Of a stretch of DNA of 64,000 nt, positions 1-11,649 are shown piece after piece. Below the pieces are notes generated by a model. It searched no databases. It had not been told where the DNA came from and worked only from the letters and a program-made list of their open reading frames with translations. Each line of letters begins with the position of its first letter. The stretch's first letter is position 1. Both the position numbers and the translations under genes were made by a program. The stretch is from Dendrobium chrysotoxum. Taxonomy: Eukaryota; Streptophyta; Magnoliopsida; Asparagales; Orchidaceae. Where the stretch lies: the NCBI GenBank assembly GCA_019925795.1, contig CM034314.1, forward strand, positions 32,853,774-32,917,773, read 5' to 3'.

Positions 1-384
1 CCTAAAATTACAAACCCGTCCCCATTCGTACAGATAAACATGTACATATCATATAGTATGATGTTGTCATCGTACGGTATGAACTATTAAAAAGATTGAT
101 CCATCCCCTCAACTCAACAAATTTTCATGCACACGCTACAGAATTCGTATTGTATGAAATAATTTCATACAGTTTGAACAGAACAACAAAAAAATAGTAC
201 ATAGCAAGCTTAAAAATCATTCAAAGTATAATATTTCTTTTATTTTCATTAAAATACAAATAATAAAAAGATAAAGTGACAAAATATAATAAAAAACAAA
301 ACAAAAACAAACAACTTATACAACACAACCTTGACATAAACAAACAAATAATCACACACAAAATAACGTTTACAAAAATTTCAA
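1..384 (-). repeat. S1 post-pol noncoding region with paired dyads
   Basis: AT-rich DNA downstream of the S1 pol stop. It holds two pairs of 15-bp imperfect dyads: 48-62 with 69-83 (21 bp start to start, 6-bp spacer) and 144-158 with 164-178 (20 bp). The arms read ATCATAY/GTATGAT or TTCGTAY/GTATGAA. This is the position where S2 carries its internal seven-pair array upstream of ORF3, so the window edge probably cuts through an equivalent array. No coding sequence seen. Confidence 0.65.
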
Positions 385-3300
385 TTATGCATTAAGATCA
401 ATCACACCTAGCCTTATCCTTAAAATGCTAAATGTGTCAAAAGCTAGTGGTTTTGTGAAAATATCTACAAGTTGATCCTTAGTAGCAACATGATGTAATT
501 CAATTTCCCCTTTTGCTACATGATCCCTTATAAAATTATGCCTTATATCAATATGCTTGGTTCTAGAATGCTGAAAAGGATTCTTTGAAATGCATATGGC
601 ACTAGTGTTATCACAAAAAATTGGAATTATGCCAAAAGAAAATCCTAACTCAATTAGTTGTTGTTTTAACCAGAGCACTTATGCAATATAACTTCCTAAG
701 GTAATATATTTAGCTTCTGTAGTTGAAAGGGCTACTAAGTTCTATTTTCTACTAGACCAAGAAACTAAAGAGTTTTTATAAATTGACAAGTTCTAGAAGT
801 GCTTTTCCTATCAACCCTACAACCTGTAAAATCTGAATCAGAGTATCCAATAATTTCAAATGCAGTGCTATTCTTAGGATACCAAATTTCTAGGTTTTGA
901 TTCTCTAAAAGATATCTCATAATTCTCTAAACTGTAGTCAGATGTGACTCTTTAGGATCTACTTGAAATCTAGCACATAAATAAACACTAAACATAATAT
1001 CCAGTCTGCTAGCTGTTAAGTAAAGCAAAGATCCAATCATCCCTCTAAACTTCTTTTGATCAACTGATTTTCCTTTATGATCCTTATCTAACTACACTGA
1101 GGAACTCATGGGTGTATTTACTGGCTTAGCCTTATCCATTTCATACTTCTTAAGGATGTCCTTAACATATTTTGACTTACTCAGAAATATCTGATCCTCA
1201 TCCTGCTTAATGCTAAACCCCAAAAAGTAACTCAAGTCTCCAATTAAGCTCATCTCAAATTGCTTACGCATATTTTTAAAAAATTCATCACAAAGATTTC
1301 TATCAGTAGATCCAAACAAGATATCATTCACATAAATTTGAATAATGAGTATTTTATCTCCTACTTTTTATAAAGAGGGTGGTGTCCACACTCCCTTTAT
1401 AAATAAACGTTCAAGTAGGTAAGTGCTTAGCCTTTCATACCAAACTTTAGGTGCCTGTTTAAGTCCATACAATGCCTTTTTTAATTTGAAAACATGACTA
1501 GGAAATTGTGCATTTTCAAAATCTAGAGGTTGCTCAACATAAACATTCTCTTTTGTCATCCCATTTAAAAAGGCACTCTTTATATCCATTTGATACAACT
1601 TAAAACCTTTAAAATGGGCATAGGCTAATAGCACTCTAACTGCCTCAAGTCTGGCTACCGAGGCAAAAGTCTCCTTAAAATCAATTCTTTCAATCTTATT
1701 ATACCTCTTAGCCACTAACCTTGCTTTATTCTTTATAATCACTCCAGAATAATTTATTTTGTTTTTAATTACCCACTTTGTTCCAATAACACCTTAATCT
1801 TTCAGTCTTTTTACCAATTCCCAAACATCATTTCTAGCAAATTGAATAATCCAAAACTCATTTGAAAGTGCTTGATTTACACTAGTGGGTTCAATCATTG
1901 AAATAAATACAGAGTGATTTACTTCTTTCCTCAAACCTTGCCTAGTCCTAACTCCTTCACTTGGGTCACCTAAAATAAACTCTTTAGAATGACTCTTGAC
2001 AAATTTCCATTCCCTAGGCAATTGGTTTTCTTCCTCATTTTCAATCCTTTCTTCAACTATTTCATTTTCTAGTCCTTGGGTTATTTCCTCAACTTCATTT
2101 TTATCAAACCTAGACCCTCCATAATTATCTGATTCATCAAAAATAACATGAGTGGTCTCCTCAACAACCAATGTTATTCTATTAAACACTCTATAGGATT
2201 TTCCAACACTTAAATATCCTAGAAAAATGCCTTCATCAGATTTAGGATCAAATTTTTCTGAGAGAGTTTTTTTATTATTTTGTATGAACACTTTACATCC
2301 AAAAATATGTAGGTGTGAGAGGTTGGGAATTTTATCTTTAAGAAGTTCATAGGGTGTTTTATTTAATTTTGATCTAATATACACTTTATTCAATACATAG
2401 CATACTGTACTAACTGCTTCAGCCCAAAAGTATCTTGAAAGTGAATATTCTGCCAGCATAGCTCTAGAAGCTTTAATTAATGTCCTATTCTTTCTCTCAA
2501 CTACTCTATTCTGCTGAGGTGTCCTAGAAGCTGAGAAATTATGGTCTATTCCATGGGATTTATAAAAATCATCAAATAATTTATTTTCAAATTCTTCCGC
2601 ATGATCACTTTGGATAATAACAATTTCAAATTCTAGTTTCCTCTGAATCTAAGTGGCAAAATCTCTAAACTCCTCAAATGATTCACTTTTATAATTTAAA
2701 AATCTAATCCAAGTGAATCTTGAGTAATCATCCATAATTACATACCCAAAACTTTTTCCTCATAGACTTAAGGTACTAATGGGTCCGAAGAGATCCATGT
2801 GAAGAATTTCTAAGGGCTTGCTAATTCTAACTTCCTTGATTGAATTGAAAGAGGATTTGACTTGTTTTTCTAGTTGACATGCATCATATAGGTGATCTTT
2901 TATAAAGTCTAATTTGGGTACTCCTCTAGCTAACTCTTTTTGGGTGATTTTTTTATGATTTCTCATGCTAGCATGAAAAAGTCTTCTATGCCATAACCAT
3001 GACTCATCAGATATAGTTTTCACACAAAAAGTAGAAGATTTTACAGAATTTAAATCTAGCATGTACACATTATTTACTCTATCACCATTCAACACAACAA
3101 TTCCACTTTGACTAATAACACATCTAGTATGCAAGAATTTTACATGATAACCTTTATCACATACTTGACTTATGCTCAATAGATTGTGTTTTAAGCCTTC
3201 TACTAATAGAATATTTTCAATCACAAAATTTTTTGGTGGTATTGTCTCCAAGTATAACCTTGGTGGTATTATCTCCAAGTATAACCTTGCCACTCTCTTG

Positions 3301-3440
3301 GTGGTATTGTCTCCCAGTATAACCTTGCCTCCATTCCTGGCTTCCAGCGATATGAATTGATTTGTATCTCCAGTCATATGCTTTGAACAGTCGCTATCCA
3401 GATACCAAATACTCTCATGAGGTCTTGTGTGAGAGCATTC
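385..3440 (-). pseudogene. pol: S1 pol polyprotein remnant (PR-INT-RT-RH)
   Basis: Copia polyprotein relic in the order protease, GAG-pre-integrase zinc finger, integrase core, RT, RNase H. The protease motif near 3396 reads LDSD instead of LDSG, so the catalytic glycine is lost. The HHCC region lies around 2870-3000 and the DLFGP integrase motif near 2780. RT pieces occupy about 1092-1742 and include a KSAFLNG motif. RNase H with the CDNTSAICISKNP and FTKPLAF signatures ends in a TAA at 385-387. Several frameshifts and stops separate the pieces. The pol frame opens right after an in-frame TAA at 3441-3443, as in S2 and S3. Family assignment is firm; it is certainly non-functional. Confidence 0.92.
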
Positions 3441-3451
3441 TTATAAAGTCA

Positions 3452-5170
3452 TCAAACATTAGTCTTGGGAACCCAAACAAGTTTGGGTTCAGCTCTTGGA
3501 AATTTTAAACCAGATGCATGTGTGATATGCTATGTTTTATTCTTCTTAGGTCTCCACACTAAATGTGTTCTACGATGAATATTACAAGTGTGGGAAAAAT
3601 GTCCAATCATACCACAAGAAAAATATTTTACTCCGGGAAAAGAATTTACCAATCTATGTGCACTATAAGATCTTCTCCTAGATTTTGAACTAGTGGAGTT
3701 GTGGTAATATTTGTGAAAACCTTCAAGTTTGGGTGAAATCCTACTTTCCTGAAGTGCTTTTAACTTAACTTCAATATATACATTAGCACTCTCTAGAATT
3801 AAATTTTCAATCTTCAAGTTATGCTCTCTATTATCAGATTCATTCATAAAAGTTTTAAAGTTCATGCTGTTTATTCAAATCATAAAATTTATCCAACAAT
3901 GTCACATGGTTGCTATTAATTAATGCATGGTCTTTCCTAAGGATTTCAAAATCTTTTTGCAGTTCTAAGTAATCCAAATTCAACTTAGCATGTAATTTCT
4001 TTAGTTTCCTATATATAGAATGAATGTACTCAAAAACTTTAAACAATTCATCATATCTTAAGTCACATACCTCTTCTTGATCCGAATGATCAAGATTATC
4101 AGCCATCAAGCATAAATTTGTGACTTCATCTTTAGGTGCTATTTCTGAGGAATTTGAAGCTAAGTTCACCCAAAATACTCGATGTAGTCTCTTCTTGCCC
4201 CTTTTATCCTTTAGTTTTTCCTCGGCTTTCTCCTTGCTAGGATTGGCTTTGAGATTAGGGCAATCAGTTTTTATGTGTCCTGGCTTCCTACACTTATAGC
4301 AAATAACATCATTAGAAGCCTTAGCATTTTTATGGAACTTACCTTTGTTCCACTACTGGCGTCTCCTCTACTACCTCCTTAGAAAATTTTTGAACTGCCT
4401 TATCATTAAGACAATGTCTTCCTCATCCTCAGGTAGTGACTGATCACTATCCTAACTATCCACCTTCAACGCTATATTCTTCTCCTTCCATTTGTCACCT
4501 TCATCAATCTATCTTTGAGTCAAAGATTGCTCATAAGTAATTAGTGATCCAAGAAGATTATCAATTGAATAGGTATTTAAATCTTTCGATTCAGTTATGG
4601 CAGTTATCTTTGCATCATAAGTAGTAGGCAAACAACGAAGTATTTTATTCACTTTTTTTACATTCATCAATTCCCTACCTAAAGCATGCAGTGAAGTAGC
4701 TATATGTGTAAATCGAGTATACATGTTAGATATTGATTCATTCGATTTCATGCGAAAGAGTTCATAGTCGTGTAAAAGAATGTTCAATCTAGTTTATTTC
4801 ACTTTATTTATACCTTCATATGTAATATAAAGTCTATCACAAATTTCATTTTTAGTTTTACAAGGAGAAACATGTATATAGTCTTCAGATTTAAGAGCAC
4901 AGAAAAAGCTATTCAAGCATTTTGCATTTAATTATGCTAAATCTTTTTCTTCTATAGTCCAATCAGCAAATGATATTTCAACTCTAATGCCATCTACAAG
5001 TTAGTAGGTGAAGTATAACCATCCTCTATTAACATCCACATGCGATAGTCAAGAGATTGCAAAAAGTAGACATGTGAGTTTTCCAAAAATTAAATGGAAT
5101 ATTGTCAAACAAAGGTGGTCTAGTAATCGAGTAACCTTCTAAAGTGTTTGGGTTTCCAAAATTATCCATG
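3452..5170 (-). pseudogene. gag: S1 gag remnant
   Basis: Starts with MDNFGN at 5170 and ends at a TGA at 3452-3454, the same gag stop position as in S3. Recognisable parts in order: the N-terminal capsid-like (UBN2-type) region, the LHALGREL block near 4680, a decayed first CCHC knuckle near 4270-4310 (CYKCRKPGHIK), the coiled-coil region at 3855-4169, and a second knuckle near 3590-3625 (CGMIGHFSHTC). Frameshifts and stops break it into at least four pieces. The two-knuckle gag with a long coiled coil between them matches S3 and is typical of Sirevirus-like elements. Confidence 0.9.
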
Positions 5171-5213
5171 ATTAAATTTCAAAAAGTAATTTAAACATTA
5201 ATTTTTGAAATAG

Positions 5214-5225
5214 GCTCTGATACTA
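5214..5225 (-). other. S1 primer binding site (initiator Met tRNA)
   Basis: Reading TAGTATCAGAGC on the minus strand, two bases inside the LTR end. One mismatch from the plant initiator-tRNA complement TGGTATCAGAGC that is perfect in S3. Confidence 0.85.
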
Positions 5226-5227
5226 CT

Positions 5228-6953
5228 TAAAAGTGCGAATAGGTTGTTAGACCTATTAATTATGTCCCTAGGTTAATGAAGAGGGGGGGGGGGGGAGTGA
5301 ATTGGTACTTTTAAAATCTCTTGAAAGTTTTAAAAACCTTTTTGATTAAAACTTTATATATATCATACAGTACGATACAGATCGTACCGTACGAATTGTT
5401 CTAAATTTTTTATTTTTTTCAACCACAGAAAAATAAATTACAATGCAGAAATAAAAATGTAGAAAATAAAGATAAGAATAAAGAGCACCATATTTATAGC
5501 CGTTCGGTCAAACATGACCTACATCCACTCCCTAGAGACTCCTTCTCTAGGTATTATACTAAACCAAAGTGACTCTCTTTTTGCCCCCACAGCAAGGTGG
5601 AGAAGCCCTTACAAACTCTCTTCCACCAAACCCCATTGCGACAGAGAACCGTCATCCTTTTTCACCCTCCTGGTGAAGGCAAAGAACCCACTCATCCTTT
5701 CACACCCTTCAGGTGTTGGCAAAGAACCAAGTGTCCTTTTTTACCCTCCTAGTGATGGTAGAGAACTAAGCATCCTTTTTCACCCTCCTAGTGGCGGAGA
5801 GAACCAGACCTTCTTCAAAGATCTTCTCTCAAGAGTCTTGAAAGAGATATGGAAGTGACTTGAAGTACAAATAATGAGATCCTCACCTTTCGATAACCTT
5901 ATGAATTCCATCATAATTTCCTCTTCAAAGATCTCACCACACTCACTCCCAAACACTCTCCCTAATCACTCTCCCTTCCACTCTCAAGAAGAAATTCATA
6001 GAAGATAAGTTGGAATGTCAGTTTTTAGGAACCTTATATTCAAAAGACAAGAAAAACTGTCTAAAAATTGAAATTTTCAAGTTTTATGAAGTTAGATCGT
6101 ACCGTATGATCGACATTCATACTTACGAATAGTTTAAATCATTGAACAATTCATCTCGTACGATCACGTATGAACCAATGAACCCCTATTTTTATACTTT
6201 GGAAAATGATATACGAAATTTATTCGTATCGTACGAACAGTTCAAAAAATTGAACGGTTCATCCCGATGATCCAGTACAAACCATGTAAGCTCCCATTTT
6301 ATACTCTGGAAATGCTAAATGAACTCCAATCATACTGTATGAATAGAATAAAAATTTGAACAGTTCATCCCGTACGATCCAGTACGAACTATGTAAGCTC
6401 CCATTTCGTACTCTGGAAACTATATACGAACCCTATTCATACTGTACAAATAGTTTAGAAAATTAAATAATTTATCCCATACGATCCAGTATAAACCATG
6501 TAAGCTCCCATTTCATACTTTTGAAATGATATACGAAGACATTTCATACTGTATGATTTATACTTAGAAAAAAATTTTAAATCAGGTAGGTTTATTTTAG
6601 AGGAGAAATAACATAAATCGTCCCGTATAATCATACATCATAGAATATGATTAGTTTAAAAAATTAAGTTTTTATTTCACTCCCCTTGTGTGTGTGTGCA
6701 CAGTTATCCAACATACAATCACACTCTCTCAGACTCAAGAAAAATAAAAATTACAGACTTCACTCATAATAAACTCTAACAAAATAACTTGAAGTCCTCA
6801 GGAGTCTAGAGTGTGAATTTCCTGAAAGACAAGTTAGTACATGCAAAATAGAATTTCTAACATTTATTAGGAGAAACAATAAACAAGCAATAAGATCAAA
6901 TAATAAGAATTTGTAATCATCAAAAACTCACTTAAATAACTAGATTTGCACTA
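5228..6953 (-). repeat. S1 5' LTR with about 107-bp dyad modules
   Basis: Ends recognised by alignment with the S3 LTR: on the minus strand it begins TAGTGCAAATC (TGTTGCAAATC in S3) and ends CGCACTTTTA (CGAACTTTCA in S3), so both terminal dinucleotides have mutated. It shares the GT/CA run near 6690, the poly-C tract (G run at 5282-5294), the roughly 41-bp leader repeats at about 5640-5800 and the WRKY-like dyad with a TATA box near 5490-5520. A core block recurs at 6150, 6258, 6364 and 6471, a period of 106-108 bp, with dyads built on TTCGTAC/GTACGAA and ATCGTAC/GTACGAT. Confidence 0.85.
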
Positions 6954-7021
6954 TTCTCAACAGATTGATCCTAGGGTTTGGATTGGTCCTAGTGACCTCT
7001 TACAAAAATGAGGTCAACAAT
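6954..7021 (+). repeat. Terminal fragment of element X
   Basis: This 68-bp piece matches the right end of element X (44410-44495): it shares a CCTAGGGTTTG block and ends in a GACCTC...GAGGTC stem-loop followed by TCAACAAT (TCAATAGT in X). It interrupts the S1b gag at 7021/7022, and the S1 LTR inserted into it at 6953. It is therefore a second copy of X, seen only at one end. Confidence 0.6.
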
Positions 7022-8141
7022 AATAAGATAGCTAACATACCACATCTTAATCAGACTGATCAAAACTATATTTGGACATAAGACATAGATATGTTACCTC
7101 CACCTCTACTTCATGTTCTAATGATTCTAAGGCAGAGTCAGCCCAAAAGCCTTTTGTGTTCTATTTTTTTCTTTCTAGAAGTTTTCCTTTTCATCCCCCT
7201 CCTCCTTACTCTGATGAGTTTTTAGGTTGGGGCAATTAGATCTCAAATTCCCTTACTTCCAACATTTAAAGAAAATTATTTCAAATGAAGCTTTAAAATT
7301 TTTATTACTTTTGCCTTTATTCCATTGCTGATGACGTTTATGCTTTCTTGTTAGAATGCTTTTGAATTAATAAGTCGTTAGTACAATATCATCATCCTCC
7401 TGAATTATAGAGCTATCTCTGTCAGAGTTATAAGTTTTCAAAGCTAAGTTTTCTCCTTTTTCAAGTCTTCTACATCTTGCAATGACTGACTCACACCTTG
7501 CTCGTAGGTAATAAGTGAGCCTAAGAAGTTATCTAAGAATAAACATTAGAATCATTTGATTCACAAATGGCAGTAACTTTAGCATTATAATTACTCGGTA
7601 GACCATTAAGATTTTTGTTAACTTTTTTAGAATTTGAAAGCTCTCTACCTAAAGCATGCAGGGATGTCACTATTTGACCAAACCTAGTGTATAGGTCTGA
7701 GATGATTTCATTAGGTCTCATAAGAAAAAGTTCATAACAATTTAATAAGATGTTCAACTTAGATAGTTTGACTTCACAAATACCTTCATATGTAATACAT
7801 AGTTTATCCCAAATGTCCTTGCCAATGGTAGAGGTAGAAACTCTCGTGTAATATTAAGACTTAAGAGCACAAAAAAAATAGTTTAAATATGTTGTATTTA
7901 ATTGAACTATGTCCCTATCCTCATTACTCCATTCATTAAATATTACTTTAATTTTTATGCTATTAATAAAATAAAAGAATATAGAATAACCTTTTTGTAC
8001 CAAAAATCACATGTAAAAATTAATAGCTTGCCAGAAAGTGGACATGCAGAATTTAAAAAAATTGAATGGAAAGTTGTCAAATGAAGGTGAACTAGTTATA
8101 GAATAACCCTCTGTAGTGTTTCTATCACTAAAATGTTCAAT
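7022..8141 (-). pseudogene. gag: S1b gag remnant
   Basis: Minus-strand gag of a second copia element. Visible parts: the N-terminal RNTTEGYSI block near 8110, the LHALGREL segment near 7660, a damaged CCHC knuckle near 7235-7270 (CW..GN.RSNC), and the acidic LCLM segment near 7075. The start codon appears lost and stops are frequent. The frame ends abruptly at the X fragment. All of pol is missing here, so the rest of the element lies beyond the window or is deleted. Confidence 0.85.
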
Positions 8142-8184
8142 GGATAATTTTTCTCAAGGGTTTTTAAAATGCTACTTGAGACCC

Positions 8185-8196
8185 ACTCTGACACCA
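8185..8196 (-). other. S1b primer binding site
   Basis: TGGTGTCAGAGT on the minus strand, two bases from the LTR end. It has two transitions from the initiator-tRNA complement seen in S3. Confidence 0.8.
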
Positions 8197-8198
8197 AT

Positions 8199-9741
8199 TG
8201 AAAGTTTGATGTTGGATGCTAAGCCTCATTGAACTATCGCTAGGCACACCAAGCGGTGTAGGGGGGGGGAGGTGGGGTTGAGTTGGCTGTTTAAAAAATT
8301 TATTTAAGACAAATCATTTTTGTAAGATTTTTTAATAACTTAAAATAAACAAAGTTATCACCCAATGCAGAAGCAAATTGACAAAAAAAAACTTATAACT
8401 ATGGTGATGATGAGTTACTCAAATCAATATACCATCAAACATTCAATTTTCTAACATGCGATTTTCATAAAAAATAAAGCACATAAAGTAAATTGTAGAA
8501 AGTAAAACTCAAATTGAACACACCATAATTTAATAATGCTTCATTCAAATTGTGACCTACGTCCACTCTCCGGAGTCCTCCTCTTCAATTATTGCACTAA
8601 AACTTTAGTTTCTCTCATTTAGCCCCTATAGCTAGGTGGAAAAGCCATTACAATATTTCACTAAACCAATGAGACAAATAACCTTAACCTCTTTTCGACC
8701 CTCCTAATGAAGGCAGAGAACCTAGCAATCCTTTTCACCCTTCTAGTGAAAGCAGAGAACCTCTATGGTCTTTGAATAATGTTCTTCTTCTCAGAGCTAC
8801 CCAAGAAACCAAGCAAGACAATCAGAGGAAACAAAGTAGAAGCTTGCTCAGAGCAACCGTGTGGAAACCCCTTACACTCCTCCCTCATACACAAACACTC
8901 CGTTCTTTATTGCAAAGCTCTCCAAGATCTCTCTCAAAGCTCTCTCTCTCAAGAAAAACCAATAGCCAAAGACCTGAAATAAGTCTATTAAGAGAGCCTA
9001 AATACAAGGCCTCATAAAAAACCTAATAATTCAATTATGTTGACATTGGTCTTATGGTATGATATAAGATCATGTAATATGATTAATTCAAATAACCTTG
9101 TCAGTACTGTACAAAGAATAGGGCACTGTACTATCAGTTCAAGTATTTGAGTCTAGTACAATATAAGTAATCATCTAGTACCATTAGTTCAATCGAATTA
9201 TATTATCAACTGTATGATTGGTGGTGATTAATTATTATCCCATGCAAAGATCGGGTCCCATAGTACGATTGGTCTAATTGTATAGTATGATTAGACTGGA
9301 ATAATTAATACATAAAGTACAATGAGTAAAAAAACATTAATTATGCCAATTAGCTGTTATAATTATTTTTTGGATAGTTGATCGTACAGTATGATATGGA
9401 TCATACAGTACGATTAATTCAGAAAAATTATACTTCTAATTTTCTTATTTTCTCAATCTCCTATGTGTGTACATGACCACCAACTTTAGCATCCACCAAA
9501 TATAAGACTTTAACTTCAAATATATAGAATTAAATAAAAGTAAAAATAAAGACTCTTAAAGAAACTTAATCCTATTCTACATAGTATTAAGTTAATTACA
9601 TTGTGTGGTGTACGGTGGACCTAAAATGTTAGTGCAAAGAATAAATATCCAATAATAATAATAATAGGAGATGACATAGCAGAAAACTAAATAATATTTG
9701 TTATCATCAAAGTCATAAGACATTGGTCCAAATTTTTAACA
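8199..9741 (-). repeat. S1b 5' LTR
   Basis: Minus-strand LTR of 1543 bp, beginning TGTTAAAAATTTGG (9741) and ending AACTTTCA (8199), next to the PBS. It keeps the poly-C stretch (G-run 8262-8270), leader repeats near 8690-8770, and the conserved GGACGTAGGTCAC block near 8560-8575. One clear dyad pair is left at 9381-9395 and 9400-9414 (spacing 19); weaker dyad relics extend down to about 9040. No TSD partner is visible. Confidence 0.8.
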
Positions 9742-11629
9742 AGTAAATCACTTGAATTAGTAGAGGGTATGAGAAAACTAAAGTATTAATGGAAAGCTCA
9801 TCAACCCACCTTCGGTATCGGTCTGTTACTGAAGCCAACGTCAATGAGTAATTATTGTTTACTTAATTTCACACACATTATTATTTAATATTATATAAGC
9901 AATTACAACTTGTTATCAGCCAATCACATATCACTATGCTTGCAAAAATAGTAGAATCAAATTAAAATGTCAAAATCATTATTTACATAAAATCATATAA
10001 AATGTAATTGCTATACTTTTAGTTTGTAAAATTATGAAATCAACTAGTTAGAGTATTAAGAATAATCAATACTATAATATATAAAATGTTATGTGGTAGA
10101 AGTTCACTAAATCCAAAGAAAATATGATTAAAATTATTTCGATAAGAATTAAATGATCAAAATAAAAATATTTGATAATAGAAATAGGATAAGTCACCTA
10201 CTGTGGTTTTAAGAATTTTCATAAAAGTGATAAACCGAACTGGCATAATAGTGAAATCTGTAAAACAAGAAACCTAATAGGAATGCCATCATGTGTTCTA
10301 GCAGTGCAATCCACTCAATGAAGAAATCATTTAAATCAGTAAAACTAAAGCATTTATAGTAATATTATATGATTAAATCATTATACACTTGATTCTTAGT
10401 CATTCTATATCAGTATCAAATCAATATCTTATATCATATGCATAGTAATAGGAATCACATGCTAAATAATAGTAAATCATTAAATAGTGAATCAATTATA
10501 GTAATAGAAATGATGAATCAACAGGCATTGACCTGTAACAATACGAATTGATCAGTGATAATATTAGTATTAATAAAATTTGTAGGAGTAATAATAAAAT
10601 TGTATGGTAATAGTAAATCACTACAGTGATAATAAATTAATAATGGGTCCTAGTAATCCTACTAAATAAATAAAAAGCTCTGGTTATTTTGGTGTTTTTC
10701 TAGTAATCAATAAATTAGTAGTCATTGGCTCAGTAAACATAGTTGTAACACATTGCCCGTTGGCACATTAATCATTTTCTTATAACTCCCAATCAATATC
10801 ACGTGAATCATTAGAAGATAACACCAAACTATAATATTTAACGACAACCCATCGGCCCACCTTGTCAAAGTTTATCAGTCTCTAGAAAATGTTAGTGGGA
10901 AAACATCCTTTACTTATTTTCACACGTAGTTATTCAATATTATATAAATAATAATGACAAGCTATCATCTAATCACATACAAGTATTTATTCACTATGCT
11001 TTCAATAATAGTACAATCAGATTAACATTTCAAAACCGCTATTCTTATTAAATTATAAAAATACAATATGTACACTTTTAATAGGTGGAATTATAGAATT
11101 AAGTAGTAAAAATATCTAGAATAAGCAATACTAAAATATATAAAAAGTTACATGGTAGGAGTTCACTAAATCCCAAGAAAATGCAATCAAAATAAATTTG
11201 GGATGAATGAAATGGTTGAAATCAAAATCTTTAAAAGTAGAAATAGGATAAGATTCACCTACACTAATTTGAAGAATTTTTCTAAAAGCGATGAACTGAA
11301 CTAACATTCAAAAGCCCAACTTTTTTTCTCTTTCCTCATTCCCCTCTCCTTCTTTCCTTCCATAGCAAGTCAAGACATCAAGTGAGGGAGTGAGTGAGTG
11401 TAGAGAGAAATATATATAAAAATTATTTTAGTGCTCAACACCATGATTCCATGACCTAGCCCTACTATGCCACATGCTGAATCAAGAATTATTGTAGAAT
11501 AGAGTTTTTACTCTTACGACAAAGATTTTTGGCATTGTTATACCCATACAGATAGTGCTACAGCACTCTAGTTAAAATAGAAATTCATATTTTTCTTTAA
11601 ATATTTTTTAGATTTTTCAAGTTATTACA
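9742..11629 (-). repeat. Gypsy LTR fragment plus 3' LTR
   Basis: About 9742-10250 matches 10799-11310 and 14322-14830 (shared blocks such as GTGAATTAGTAGAAGATAACA and ACACTTTTAAT). About 10251-11629 aligns with the downstream part of the 5' LTR at 13241-15180 and ends in GTTATTACA at 11629. The extra leading copy means an internal duplication or a second LTR piece cut by the S1b insertion at 9741. No coding capacity seen. Confidence 0.7.
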
Positions 11630-11643
11630 ATCTACCCACCTTA
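11630..11643 (-). other. Gypsy polypurine tract
   Basis: On the minus strand, purine-rich AAGGTGGGTAGA sits directly against the LTR start (TTGTAATAAC). Position and composition fit a plus-strand primer. Confidence 0.55.
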
Positions 11644-11649
11644 GAAAAA

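Larger units (their letters stand above)
1..6953 (-). mobile_element. S1: decayed Sirevirus-like Ty1/copia element, partial
   Basis: Read on the minus strand the order is LTR (5228-6953), PBS, gag, pol, then post-pol noncoding DNA running off the left edge. Protein similarity to the intact copy S3 (45264-55036) is clear through gag, protease, integrase, RT and RNase H. Every domain carries stops or frameshifts, so it is a fossil. The 3' LTR lies outside the window, so no TSD can be checked. Its outer LTR end abuts a fragment of element X at 6954, so it inserted into X. Confidence 0.9.

Noticed and set aside
5282..5294. G run as a G-quadruplex
   Set aside because: A single homopolymer tract, better explained as expansion of the poly-C stretch conserved near LTR ends.
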